Position numbers and translations under genes: made by a program
The notes under the pieces: model-generated
Databases searched by the model: none
What the model was told of the DNA's origin: nothing
What the model saw: the letters and a program-made list of their open reading frames with translations, nothing else
Part shown: piece by piece, positions 11,945 through 24,040 of the stretch
How positions within the stretch are numbered: the first letter of the stretch is position 1
How the letters are laid out: the number at the start of each line of letters is the position of its first letter
Assembly (NCBI GenBank): GCA_950295325.1
Contig: OX485806.1
Location: 35,710,001-35,774,000 of the forward strand
Direction: 5' to 3'
DNA from: Polytrichum commune
Lineage: Eukaryota > Streptophyta > Polytrichopsida > Polytrichales > Polytrichaceae
DNA: 64,000 bases

Positions 11945-12725
11945 GTTTTCCATGACATTACTCATTCCATGACCTTGAATATGTCAATTATATGATATGC
12001 CCCCCCAACAATATAAGAATATTCAATTACTATTCATGCGTTCATGCTGACACGTTGGAAATATGGGTGAAGTTATACTCCTGACATTGTTCACATGAAT
12101 CATTATTCATCCTAGCACTATTCTCAATAAACATTGTTCCACGGGGAGGTCACTTCATTGTCAAGTTGACACCACGTGCGGACAAAGTTTGCTACCCCTA
12201 TATTACATGCCATATATAATTTTAAAATTTATGATATTTTTTCTACATATACATAACCATTGATAGTATCTTTTGAAATTTTTTTTGAAATTTTTAGTTT
12301 TTTTTTTTGTAATTGTTTTAGTTCAATTCTGTGTCATTCTAGTTAGAGACGGTATGTTTTATGAAAAAAACAAATCATCAAATTTAGATACCACTTTTAA
12401 CTATGTCATAGGTATTGTGTATATCTACTCATGAAAAAAATTTGATCCATATTGGTGGTGCAACTTACCAAAAGAAGATTTTTTTTGGTCGCACGTGGTG
12501 TTCAACTTGACAATGGAGTGATCCCCCCGTGCATTGTTCATCCCATTATTATGCACTGAAAATATTGAATTCACAATATTAATACCGACATTGTACACTA
12601 TGCATATCGGCGTCATTTTCTTCCACTTTTCTAAGTTTCCTCCATGAAGGTAATAGGGAGGGTCCATGTCATAATCTAAATATAGAATAAACACAACCAT
12701 GCAGTTGAATAACGTCATGTTGTTT
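11945..12725 (+). repeat. Dispersed repeat D, copy 1
   Basis: Shares ordered sequence blocks with 18600-18997: 'ccatgaccttgaata', 'taagaatattc..tactattcat', 'ttggaaat.tgggt..agttatactcc', and towards the end 'tctaagtttc(c/t)tcc.atga.ggtaa' followed by 'gca.(g/c)tgaataa'. Class unknown; no coding capacity. Confidence 0.6.
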
Positions 12726-13315
12726 TTGTTAAGATCGCTTTGTATAAACAATATAATAAATAATACTTTATAAAGGTTAAATATATTACTTTGCCTTGAA
12801 AATTGCAAGCTCGAGCTAGAGTTCAAGCTATTTGTGAATAACCTTTCATTGATGTGTGCGAGAGTCTAGAACTTCATGGTGTTTATGGACGAAGGGGGCT
12901 ATAGCCAAAACAAGCCCCCCCCCCCCCCAAAGGTTGAGGCAATGGACGACTCCCACTCGTGTGGGTCACTTTTTGTTTGCTTTTAGGCAACAATTGGATG
13001 TAATGTAGGTTAATATTGAGCGTTCGTTCACTAAAAACAAACCAAAAAGTGCCCCAGAATGGTCGAAGCCGTCCACTAGCTTTGCCCACCAATAAGTGTG
13101 GGCATAGCATAATTTGGCATCCCTTATACCACTTTTGGAGTCAATGCACCTAAAATAGGATGTTTTAAAGACACATAAGTGTTCACTACATTTTCACCTT
13201 CCCAATGGGACACCACGAAGTTGAAACAACTCTTTAGACTTCAAAACAAGCATGCCAAAAGTAGATGTGGAGGAGACATGATTTGCATGTGTTGCTTACG
13301 CAGCAAAGCCCTACA
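12726..13315. other. Gene-free stretch with a long C run
   Basis: No gene. A homopolymer of C with an A-rich end lies at about 12907-12930. Confidence 0.45.
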
Positions 13316-13319
13316 TTGG

Positions 13320-13900
13320 GTGCCCATACCCATGCCCATGCCCATGCCCACCCATGCCCATGGGTTTTGGGTGGGCATGGGTGCGATATTATTGTTCATG
13401 GGTGGACATGCGTTCGATATTATAATGGATGGGCATGGGTGATCATGAGATCATTGCAACGGTGAGCTTAGCATTGCCAATGAATCGGGATATCACTGCT
13501 AAATTCAATGTTCTCTTGTGGTGGAAGCTGAAAGGAGCCCCCACATTCCCCATCATGTCGCGTGTGGCGCGTTAGGTTTTGTGCATCCCTGCATCCAACT
13601 CCAAATCGGAGTCAAACTTCTCGGATGCAGGGAATACGCTAACCAAGAAGCGCTCCAGGCTGAAGCCATCGATAGTGAACGACCTTTTATTTGTCCGATC
13701 CAACCAAGACTTGGTGTAGGCGGGTAATACACATTACACAATTTTTGAATACATGGGCGCAATTTGAATAGCATGGGTGGGCACATGTCATGCTATGTGT
13801 GGGCATGGGTGGGCATGGGTGCGCACATGTCATGCTATGGGTGGGCATGGGTGGGCATAGGTCGTTGCTAATGGGCATGGTTTGGGTATGGGTGCAATTT
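13320..13900. repeat. CCCATG/GGGCAT-rich repeats in opposite orientations
   Basis: CCCATGC hexamer-like units run at 13321-13360, and GGGTGGGCAT units at 13365-13440 and again at 13755-13890. The two orientations could pair to form a large stem. A longer unit (GGTGGGCA(C/T)ATGTCATGCTAT) is repeated twice near 13770-13850. Small open frames over it are low-complexity His/Met/Pro strings, not genes. Confidence 0.7.
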
Positions 13901-14104
13901 AAAAGGAAAATGTTGGGCTCTGTTACGCAGTGAGTAGGTTGCAAGGTCCACCACTACCATGGCTCCCCCTTTGTTGTTGGAGGTACTTGAAAACAAAGAT
14001 GTCAAAATTTGGGGCCTTGGCTTAGGTAAACTACAACTTGGCCATTCCAAGTTCCACCAATGCGTTTAAGATAAGCATGTCTTATATGGACACTTTTCTA
14101 TCTA

Positions 14105-14415
14105 CACCCACTTCTCGTAGTTTATGCAACACAAAATACGTAGTATGAGGTGATTAGCAAATCCAAATCGTGCGTGTAGCTACTTTCCTCATAATTTATG
14201 GAGCTCATATGAATATTCTATTAATATTAATTATCAAAGTGAAGATTCTATGAGTCACAAAATGATCATGTAGATCCCCTCTCCCCCCCCCCACCCCCAA
14301 AAAAATAAAAATAAAAATAGTGTTTACTATTGTGTTCATAATGGTAAATAACTATGAAAACATGGTCTAATCTCTTTGCAACACATGGCTTTCATGATGT
14401 CCGTTCTTAAATTCA
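14105..14415 (+). repeat. Dispersed repeat R1 copy
   Basis: Aligns by eye with 35318-35640 and 51005-51330: 'tatgcaacacaaa', 'gattagcaaatccaaat', 'gagctcatatgaatattct', 'aaagtgaagattct', then 'tctaatctctttgcaacaca'. Confidence 0.7.
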
Positions 14416-15640
14416 TCACTCAAATATGGCTAATGGGCTCACATTCATGCCAGATACGGACAGTACTTTTGTTTTATTTCATCACTCAAATACACGATTA
14501 TGTTTCAACACATCTACATTACAGTAGATACATTGTTTATTTCAATGAAACATTGCTCTCATAATGTTATTCAACCATAGAATTTCTTTTCTCTTTCCAT
14601 TCAGGGTTGGGAGGGTACACTAGACCTAGATTTAGATGGAGCAATGGAGAACATTCAACATCCGATCAGAAGGTCTTTGGATTAAGCTTGTAAACCTCAC
14701 GAGTCCACATAACCATTTGGTCATCATATTAAATAATGCTATGTAAACTTCTTAAAAAGATAGCAGTCTTCTTATTAGCAAAACACTTTATAAAACACAT
14801 AAGAAAGAATTGATAGTTCAAGAACACATTAGATGCACAGGAATTATAGCATTGTGTATTTTCAACTAACAATCCATGCTACTTGAAGTATATTGTGAAG
14901 TTATGCAAAGTCTCGCAATGGAGGACAATGAAGGTGGAAGTGTGTATAAAGCTTTCTATGCAGGGAAAATATTCAAGATCGTACACAAAGAAATTGTGGT
15001 ATTTGAGGATGGGCCCAAAAATCAGTCAATCACGATAACACACAAGCCAAATTAACTGAAGCCACATCAAGGGACAACCTTCGACCTCAAAATTTGTGCC
15101 CCTCCTCATGTGTCTCGTGGATTTGTAGAGGTTATTTTATGCACGACAACATCTTCATAGCAAGTCTTTTCCAACTATAGATTTAATACTTTTATTAAAA
15201 ACTTGGAAGAAAGATGGAAACGGTATAGCAAATATACCCGATTATAACCCATTTTTCACTGCACCATATGAATTTGGCAACATACAATCAAGCACCACTA
15301 CACACGGACATGGGGGTATCGTTACATTCATTAAGAATCTATCCATCCATGGGTCTCACATCTTCCCTGCACATACACAAGTGGATTAGGATCCACAAGG
15401 ATATGTGTCTCTCCACATAGGAGAGAAGAAACGTTGACCTTAGTGGGATCAACATGATTAAAATGCTCGTTTAACCCACCCTTGGTACTATGTCCACTAG
15501 ACACAATATCAATGGTGCAAGACTAATAACCCCTCTCGGGGTGGCCACTATAATAACCAAGGTAATTAAAGTGACCATGAGAAGTCAGTGACTAGATGAT
15601 ATTTGTATTGGTGGGGTTAGTAAGGTTGTGGTGTTGTAGG
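14416..15640. other. Gene-free stretch
   Basis: No motif-bearing frame, clear repeat or RNA gene was found. Confidence 0.45.
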
Positions 15641-16076
15641 GGTTTGATTGGGATAGAAAATCTCAAGGATTTTCTCAAATATGAATGTGAATTGTACTTG
15701 AAGCAACCATTGACACCACCACAACACAATATTATTGTTACTTACTGCACCTCAAATCATAGACTTGCCATCAAAACCGGATGGTGGTCAACTATCCCTA
15801 TCATTATAGATAAGAACTTATGCCACTTTTGCTCTTACAAACGAGGCATACTTTGTGATGGAGTGTCCCATGTATAACTCCATTAGATATAAGTTTCAAT
15901 CACCGGTTGAGAAGGTAATATTAGAGAATCTGAAGTCTTTCTTTCAATTATGCCAACAAGTTGATATTAGCCTTTGCCTCACAGAGGCCACCGCACTCCA
16001 CCATCATGGTGTATCTTTAGTCCTATAAGCCTTTAGGTTTTCCATACTCTACACAATCAATTTCATTTCATTTCAA
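15641..16076 (+). pseudogene. LINE 3' fragment, plus strand
   Basis: Translated pieces (CTSNHRLAIKTG, LCHFCSYK) match the minus-strand LINE at 29090-29467 (CTSNHRLAIEIG, LCHFCSYN), the zinc-binding-like C-terminal part of plant LINE polyproteins. The frame breaks near 15830-15880 but the homologous sequence continues. It ends with 'agcctttagg' and a TCAATTTCATTTCATTTCA tail at about 16050-16076. This is a 5'-truncated, dead copy. Confidence 0.72.
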
Positions 16077-16159
16077 TGCATCAATTATCTTGAATTGTTT
16101 TGTCTCCTCTACATGGCATGGATAACATGTTAGTTATTTGATGTAATGTGAGTTTACTA

Positions 16160-16361
16160 CACTAAATATGCTATTTAGTGTCACCTACTAGTTGGATTTA
16201 CATAATGCCATATATTTTTTTTTACCAAGTAAATTTGTTGATATTCTATAATGTCCAATCAACCAAAATAACATTCGTTGGTATAATATGAGATATACTA
16301 TATATATGGATAGCATTGCGTTATTCCAAATATTAAGTGACACTAAATATCATATTTATTG
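16160..16361. mobile_element. MITE family 1, TA target duplication
   Basis: The 202-bp element has 25-bp TIRs differing at two positions; the left starts CACTAAATATGCTATTTAGT. It is flanked by TA at 16158-16159 and 16362-16363. There is no coding capacity. Related copies lie at 34180-34395 and about 57255-57468. A TA duplication suggests a Tc1/mariner-type mobiliser, although the CACTA-like tip also recalls EnSpm. Confidence 0.78.
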
Positions 16362-16363
16362 TA

Positions 16364-17438
16364 CTTATTTTTACATAACTTGCAATTTTTATTACTCTAT
16401 TCTACAAAGTAAACCAAAGAAAGTATATAGGGATCTTTAAGGGTTAATCTTGCACTTTATGCTTGCTTCTAATGTCGGATTCCCCTTAAGCCTGAGAAAG
16501 TATATATCATGAGAAAAAGTGTGAGGGTTGTTATGGATAGTTCGTCTTCCTTGTGTTTTGCTTCTCACATAAAGTAGAGGGTGTTAAAACCAACACCCCA
16601 CCCAAAATCAACATTTAAAAATGTTTCCCAATCACTAACACTCTACTACCTTGAAGCGTTCCCCATGGTATAGGAGTGTATGGGCCCACATAGTGACACT
16701 TTTAGGTGCCATTAGTGGCGCCACCTCATCACCTCCACTACCTTCATGTAGGGTAGGTAACGGGCTCCACTCTATCTCGGGTTGGTTCAAGGTGGGTTTA
16801 GGGTGGCTTGTCAATGTCTATTCTAACCATTTCATACATTGCAAGGGGGGAGGGGTTATAGGGAGAAGGCTAAATCCCCTGCAGTAACACACAGTTGGCT
16901 CGGGCATGGCCACCATGGCATGTGGTCCCCGTGGTGGTGCTTGGCCCATTTTAACCCCTCAGGGTAAGCTTAACAAATACGGTTGTAACTCGCTGATGCC
17001 CGAGACATTGCGTAGTGTTCCGAACCCGAGTTGCCGGAACATTGCAACGCCTAAACACTGCAACACCGGAACACTAATGTGTGTGGGCATGGCCGCTTTA
17101 CTACAAATCCCATATTGAGTGCACTTCACCTTCAAGGTCTAAAATCCAATATATGTATATGTGCACTTCCAATTAGTAAATAAGCAATTGGTTGGGATTT
17201 CATTCTAGAAGTGAAACTGTCAATGAAACACATAATTAACTTGGAGGTCAAAAACATTACAAAATCCTCGTTAACATTAGGTGATAATATTTGTGACTTA
17301 CCATTTGAAATTGTCTTTGTCATTCTAAAATGACACGTAAATTAGTGTGTTGATTTAATATGTATATTTTATGATATTTTAGGTAATACTATCTACTTTC
17401 ACAAGTATTCATACACTATTAATTGGAAAAATGTACTT
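16364..17438. other. Gene-free stretch
   Basis: The section 16650-17110 is less AT-rich, but its open frames lack motifs and I recognise no element. Confidence 0.45.
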
Positions 17439-18279
17439 ATGAGAATTAAAAGTCCACGAGAACTTCACGAGTGTGAGATTAAAAAGCTTATCAGCAAATT
17501 GCAGCTCAACATGCGGAGGCCTGAAGGACGACGATGCCATAATGAAGCAATACGGTACCTTCAACTGCTGCAACTCACTCTCATTCCAAGTGCCGAATAT
17601 CATTTCAACAAGAATGTTATGGAAACCAAAGACACGACATTTATTGGGACGAACAAGAAAATTGATGATGATGACGACGATGTGATTGTGAATTTTAATA
17701 CAACCGCAACTTCAAAAGAGATGTCTACTCTTCTCGACTTGTTACTCGACACTCATGAGATGTTGGTGTTGCGGGCATTCTTGAAGCACAAAGGCTTGCA
17801 TGTACTTTGTGACATTATGGATTACGTCTTAATGGGCGAGAGAAGAGGGGATGACAAGCTTCGACATCAACGAGATAGACTCTACCTCCTCGAGTCGTTT
17901 ATAGGGAGTAACATGTTTGTTCATGGACAAAAATCAGAGATTATGGATGACAAGCACAAAGGAGTTGTTGGAAGTGCGAATCTCTATTTGGATGAGCATC
18001 CGGTTAAGGAGGATCTACGCAATCCATCTCACAATTATTGGGTATACGGCAACACTAATCGGCGAGTCTTGATGTTATTGAAGTTGTTAGATATCCTCCT
18101 CCACTTGGAAACTCGTGGGGCGCTAACTTCAATACGCATTGTGCAAAACGCACCAAAGGCATCCACGCTAGTGCATGTATAAGTTGAGTGTCTTGCTCGA
18201 CAACCTCCGAACACATAACGATAGACAATTGCAAAGCACTGCTCGTGAGGTCTGTAAAAAACTCAAATTGTCCCACTGA
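17439..18279 (+). pseudogene. Possible C-terminal fragment of a SETD2/ASHH2-like protein
   Basis: A 247-codon open frame (17439-18182), exceptional for this window, starts with charged/helical sequence (EIKKLISKLQLNMRRPEGRR), has a seven-Asp run at residues 77-83, then LVLRAFLKHKGLHVLCDIM and LLKLLDILLHLETRGALTS. A one-base shift near 18172 opens a second frame to 18279 ending with HNDRQLQSTAREVCKK. The order 'LRxFLKxKGLxxLxxIM - KLLxxL - alpha-helical ARxxxxK end' recalls the region after the SET domain in plant H3K36 methyltransferases of the SDG8/ASHH2 type. No SET domain is present here. It could be a captured or duplicated exon. Recognition is from memory of family pattern only, so the name is tentative. 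Confidence 0.42.
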
Positions 18280-18599
18280 CACTAAGCCTTGTTTTCCCTT
18301 TCTTTAGCAATCACTACCGACGTATGAGTCTTATGCAATCATCATGTGTCGGTGAGAGAAACATGTAGAACTCCTATTGTAACCAATTTGTAGATTGTGA
18401 GTGATGTAAGACAACCTCTTAGTGAGGCATGTCGATTGCCTTAGATTTGTGTGCTTGTACTGAAATGTATCTTTCGATCTTTTTCAAAACACAAATAAAG
18501 AGAATTTCAAAGTGCTAAGGATGACATTACTACCAATAAACTCCTTATACATAAAATTTAAAATGTCCAATTTAAGACACAAGCCTACATAACATTATT

Positions 18600-18997
18600 C
18601 AACCATGTGGGTCGGTTCCATGACCTTGGAATACGTCGATTTTATTACGTGTATCCCCTTAACAAAGTAAGAATACTCGTTCACTATTCATACATTCAAG
18701 CTAACACTTGGAAATTTGGGTGGAGCTATACTCCCGATACTATCCACACGCATCACAATTCCACCTGGTACTATTCACATGTTACATTGTTCATCCTAGT
18801 ATTATTCACTAAAAATACTATTCATAGCAACACTTTCACAGAAACCACCAACACTAGTCACACTATTCTTACTATTCATTATTCGTACCAACGTCAATTT
18901 CTTTCTGTTTTCTAAGTTTCTTCCCATGATGGTAAGATAGTGGATATCCATGTTAGATGCTAGATATAAAAGTGACCAATGCAACTGAATAATGTTT
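18600..18997 (+). repeat. Dispersed repeat D, copy 2
   Basis: Same ordered blocks as 11945-12725. It is interrupted at its right end by the SINE-like insertion at 18998-19197, whose target duplication lies in the repeat. Confidence 0.6.
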
Positions 18998-19197
18998 GGT
19001 CCGAGATGACCTTAAACTACCGGATGATGATGGAGAGATACCCAAATCTCAAGGAAGAAGTTGGCGGTTCGAATCCTGGCTGTGAAATCTCCTCTCTACT
19101 TGACAGAACACTTGCCAGGTGGTCAACTGCCTCCTGTGCTTTGGCGTTGGCCTGTCAGCCTTCTATCTCAAAAATTAAAATTAAAATTAAAAATAAA
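18998..19197 (+). mobile_element. Probable tRNA-derived SINE
   Basis: A 200-bp segment flanked by the 7-bp direct repeat AATGTTT (18991-18997 and 19198-19204). It contains GGTTCGAATCC at 19070-19080, matching a Pol III B box, and ends in an AAAATTA-type A-rich tail (about 19168-19197). A good A box was not identified. The T-arm does not pair well enough for a functional tRNA. Confidence 0.6.
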
Positions 19198-19708
19198 AAT
19201 GTTTATGCAATAAAGCCAACGCCAAGATGAATTACTAACACCACTTACTTTCACAATTCACAAGAGGCATATAAGAGTTCGTTGACGGATCAGGACAGCT
19301 GGTTTTCTGCTAATAAGTTAAGCCCTAAGAGTTGCGTAAGCTTGAACAACACAGATAACTTATCCCAACATGCTTTCTCGGACTGAAAATGTCAAAACTT
19401 CTGTCTCGCGTTCCTGGAACCCACATGTTTCCCGGAATAAGTTGCTAATTTGTGCAATGACTGAGGCGCCAGTAATTTCTGGGGATAAATTTGACCCAAC
19501 TTGCGCATGACATTATTAACCCCTAAATTCCCTAAGCACCATTCTCTTCAAAAGTGGCCTCAAATTATTGTTTTCTAAGAGAGATAATTTAGGACTCAAT
19601 CTGTAGGTGCTTTTGAGCATCTAATTGTACGGATACGATATCTGCCTTTATATGCACTATTCATAAAATAATTCCACCATCCACGTGACGATGTGAATAG
19701 GAAACGAG

Positions 19709-20061
19709 TGTCATATGGTATCTAGTGTCAATATGGTAACTTTTCGGATGACATTGCTTATGAATAAGTGAATAAATATGGTCATGGATGATGGAGGAGT
19801 TCATCCATTGACCAAAACCCTACCTTCACTTGTCAACAACTTGTGATGAAATATTGTCATGGATAATTGAAATGTTGATGAAAAATCACTTGGTAAGTGA
19901 CAGTAATTGCAACACCTTGTATCTATAATCTCCCCCAAAAATGACAAGGAATGACAAATAGTGTTGGGTTAACATTTGGTGTTGGTGACGCTATACCGCG
20001 GCTTACAATTAGTATTGAGCAAGACAATGAGAATTGGTGACACTAAATATCATATTTAGTG
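19709..20061 (+). mobile_element. MITE family 2, copy 1
   Basis: Near-identical over about 350 bp to 38455-38821. The right end is GTGACACTAAATAT then CATATTTAGTG, a palindromic tip that also occurs in MITE family 1. The left tip is eroded (GTGTCATATGGTATCTAGTG). No coding capacity. Confidence 0.75.
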
Positions 20062-20593
20062 TAGTAGATATGTGAAGGTATAATGGGTGGGGCTGATGAT
20101 TGAAAATTAATTTTAACCCTACAGATGACAGGATGAGCCCAAATGGGATGAAACTTTCTGTACAAGAGTTTCAACTAAATTATGAACCCTTGAGGCTTGA
20201 AATTTTTATGTTCGCACCAAATCTGAATTTGTTGAGAGCCTCTGCAATGTGCAACACTCCATTGTACATCCAATCTTGCGTAATATGTTTTACGTAACTT
20301 CAAAAAACCAATTACCAATCCCGACGGTAGATATTTGAAACATAAAATAAACTAAATCCTTGCAAATTTTCATAGCTTTTCAAGTACATGTGAGTGTTTG
20401 TTTTCCTATATGACACATTTCTTAGTGTATCATGAGGTTTAGTCCAAATCCAATGAATTTTGGAATGTTGGATGGAAAATGAAATTCATTAATTATGGCA
20501 AAATTTTCACCTCCGTCCAAAAAAGTTAAAGATCTCATTCAAAACAAAAACCATTAAAAATTGGTCATTTTGGGTCTCTCATGGATTTTGGGG
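20062..20593. other. Gene-free stretch
   Basis: Nothing recognisable. One 65-codon frame has no motif. Confidence 0.45.
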
Positions 20594-20727
20594 TTAAGCA
20601 ATGTGCATTCGTTCATGTGGGCTCTGAGATATAACTATGGATGCCGTAGCTAGTGCATGCTAAATTATAATAATGCGATATCCATGGTTTTTATTTTTAT
20701 CCACATGAACAAATGCACACTACTTAA
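20594..20727. mobile_element. Small foldback element, 134 bp
   Basis: The 27-bp ends are inverted repeats with three differences (left TTAAGCAATGTGCATTCGTT; right, reverse complemented, TTAAGTAGTGTGCATTTGTT). The outer TTAA may be part of the repeat or a target duplication. Confidence 0.6.
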
Positions 20728-21159
20728 CAATGTTATGTGCAATAAATATCCTTACTTCTTTATTATCGATCAGCTCGGCTAGGTATTTGTTCAAGTTGAC
20801 ATGCATCATATTTTTACTTTAAATGAATAATATTCTGAAGTAGGAATCGATGAGATTCTTGTAGTTTCTATTTTGAATTGGAATTCAAGGAAATTGAACC
20901 TTTGCATTTGTAACTATGAGTTATTGGATCTCCCTGTTCATTGGCCTACTGAACTCCAATTTTATGTAAGATACTAGTATGGACACCAACTTGGTAACTA
21001 TATCACTCCAAAAAAAATGGTATTACAATGAATTATCATTTTACTTAAAGATAATTCTTGATTTTTTTAAGAAATAAAAGGAAATGACAATAATTTTGAA
21101 CATTGCACTCCATTACTCTAGGAAATTAGCTTTTTTAAACAACATCTTGATGTACTCAT
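20728..21159. other. Gene-free stretch
   Basis: AT-rich; nothing recognised. Confidence 0.45.
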
Positions 21160-21219
21160 AGTCCCATAAGCATTATGACTTCCTAGACCATAATATCAAT
21201 TTCATTTCATTTCATTGAG
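21160..21219 (+). repeat. LINE 3' end remnant
   Basis: 'cccataagcattatgacttc' then TCAATTTCATTTCATTTCAT, the same 3' signature as at 16020-16076 and, inverted, at 29045-29100, 35985-36035 and 53715-53780. Confidence 0.55.
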
Positions 21220-22949
21220 AGGACCTATGTATTTAATTAAAGAATCTACAAAGATGCACTTCTAACAACTATAATTAAATCAAGGTCCAATTTTTCATCT
21301 TATTTTTGCAGATGATTCATCATAGATTGGCTGATGCAACACATGTCTTGTTGTGTAAATCCAATCGATAAAAGTTGGAGAACATGAAAATCAAACTGAA
21401 TAACACCCCCACATACCTTGTGTGAGGACTCCAAATGTGAGAAATCCATTGTGTCATCCCTCAAATGTTGCATGCTCAAACTTCTAAAGTCCTCCCAAAG
21501 TGATGAGGTCATGAGTGATTGAGCCTTCACTTAAGCATAGGCACAAGTCTATGATATATTGGGAGGAAAAGGTGAATGAATTTAAAATCTACATCACATC
21601 TTTCTAGTATTGAAGGCATGAGCTACTATCCTTGGAAGCTTGGTTTTGGTCACGGAAAAAACATTGCCCCTTTGTTCACTCCCAATTAACTATAGTAATG
21701 GGAGCGGAAGGTGGCCACAATGTGCACACTAGATGTATATTGCCATTGCCGGATATCTATCTATCTACCTACCTAAGTAACTTACACAACAAACTACTTA
21801 GAATGCTCTAATGATCTTGGATGCTTTAAGGCTCTACATGTGGTGGATTTGACACATGAAGAATGCATATGAGTGTTGGGTAGGCTTCCAATTATTCGGT
21901 GGCCTTGTTGAAGGTAGCTAAGTTAGCGAGTTGGGTGTTGATGAATAGATGGATGGAATGATGTAGTAATGCACATGTGAAGTTATGCATGGATTAGAAA
22001 TTTGATATGGTGTTGGCAACATTATTAATGAGTCAACTTTGAAGCAACACTACTTCTGTAGGTTGACCAAGGAAAGCTTGAAAGAATCAACCACATGTAG
22101 CAAGCATAATTATAAGCAACATTTGAGACAATAAAGTTGTCTTCAAAGTTGTTGGCATTGAACATGTACATGTTGTTTGCCTTGAGCACCGTAGATTTCC
22201 TCAACCTTGCTCCCCCATTCGCAAACGCCATTCTTGGTGTGTCAAGGCTTACCCATCTACATAGTTTCGTTGCTAACACAATGTTGCCAACTACCACAAT
22301 CCCACTACCAACTACCTTGGATTTCTACAAGTCGCCCACTCCCACTGCTACGCATTTCCATCCTTGTTACCATGTGCGTCGCCATGAAACTCTATTTTCC
22401 ATTGCATAAGGCCTTTGACCAATGTATTTTCTCCATTTTGAAAACGTACTACCTTGAGTTTTCTTCAAGGTCTAGGGTTTAGCATTTTAGTGGAGGGCCC
22501 ACATCAACATTCATAACCATTTCCACCTCTTCTTACATGGATTATTTACCATTTGTGGACTTTAACAATAGTTTTGGAATGGATAGAGATGAAGAAATTT
22601 TGTAATAATTAGAGGAGGACATTTTGATGGTGCCCACTTTGATGATGGTTATTTACAACACTCACAACCTATTCAGTCCCAATGAGTGATTGCATGCATT
22701 AAGTAACTTAGAAGTTAGCTCTTGTCGTGAAGGCCAATGGAAAAGTTCATTGAAATTACGAAGATGCTCAAAATTGCTTCTCTCCTCAATCATTTTGTGT
22801 GTTTCACATTGCCCTTACCTCCTTGTAGGTGCTCATCACATTAGTGGTTATGTGTATTTGATTGTGGAAGCAACAATAGGTGTTTATAGATTAATAAAAT
22901 AAAATAAAATAAATTATCAATTGAAATCTTGAATTTTGAATAGACAGTT
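21220..22949. other. Gene-free stretch
   Basis: Two overlapping 90-codon frames on opposite strands near 22025-22480 have no motif. Nothing else recognised. Confidence 0.45.
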
Positions 22950-23517
22950 TTGAATCACCGCACTCGCAGTCAACATGGCAGCCCTTTGGCAATAGCTACA
23001 TGGTTCAATCAACACCATCTTCTGGTCCCCACTTCCACTTATCAATCACCGCATTTGCAGTCAACCTCGCTAAACTTCGGCAATGGTTATAGGCTCCCAA
23101 AGCACCGCCTTCTAATCCTCGCTTCCATTAATAGATCGCCGCACTTGCAATAAACTTGTTGAGCTTTGGCGATGGGTACAGGCTCAATTAGCACCACCTT
23201 CTAAATCCTTGCTTCCACTAATTATTCGCTGCATTTGTAGTCAACTCGACAATGGCTACATGTTCAATTAACACCACCTTTTGATACCCCATTTCCACAA
23301 ATTATTCGTTGCATTTGCAGTCAACTTGTCGGTTCTTCGGCTATGGATAGAGGCTCGATCAACACCACCTTCTAGTCCACGCTTCCACTATCACTTGCCG
23401 CACTCACAATCAACATGGTAGCCTTTTGGTGATGGTTATAGGCTCCCATATCACCACCTTTTGATCTCGGTTTCCACTAATCAATAGCCGCACTCGCAAC
23501 CTTTCACCGATGGCTAC
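22950..23517. repeat. Minisatellite, about 90-bp unit, six to seven copies
   Basis: The start word (C/T)(A/G)CCGCACTCGCAGTCAAC and variants occurs at about 22956, 23047, 23137, 23227, 23307, 23396 and 23486, giving spacings of 80-91 bp. Each unit then has '(t/c)ggctata' and 'caccaccttct' words. The array has diverged by point changes and one short deletion. A small open frame at 22950-23153 is a translation of the repeat. Confidence 0.85.
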
Positions 23518-24040
23518 ATCTTATATTGCCTCATTTGTAGAGATCAATCTTCGGCTCCTACAAGCCATTCTTTTGGCCATAGTCCGGTCGAATCATGCAT
23601 TTCAAATTATGGTGGCTTTCATCAAGTATTTGGTAGTTAGAATTTCATCCATCGTAGGATCAGAAGGCTATTGTTGTGATAAGTTGTTGTTGTCTGTGAC
23701 CACCCTCTCCTTCCTATTGACAATAAGAAGAAGGTTGGCCAAAGAAGCAAGTTATTTACATATGTAGTATCAGACATAGTCTTAGCATAGCAAATATTGG
23801 TTTTTGAAACCTCGAATCTCATCGATTGAGGTTGGTGGTATAGTTTATAGGATTGATCCCAAGTGAGTTTTGAGGATAAATGTAGCTTGATTGAGCTGAG
23901 TGATTTGGACTCTTTAATTTTCATATTGAACCCTGACAAGAGAGTGCATGAATACATCTTTTCTGCAACTATCTTTGTGTATAAGATGTTGATGGTTGAT
24001 GGTTGAACAAAGTGAACAAAGTGAGTAAAGTTGTGGAATG
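23518..24040. other. Gene-free stretch
   Basis: No motif-bearing frame or repeat recognised. Confidence 0.45.

Noticed and set aside
13179-13465. His/Met/Pro-rich open frames
   Set aside because: They are six-frame readings of CCCATG/GGGCAT repeats.
19060-19090. Possible tRNA gene (GGTTCGAATCC)
   Set aside because: The T-arm does not pair properly, no acceptor stem or anticodon arm could be built, and flanking duplication plus A-rich tail fit a SINE better.
22950-23517. CRISPR-like array
   Set aside because: The 90-bp period has no alternation of conserved repeat and unique spacer; whole units are related. The genome is plant-like.
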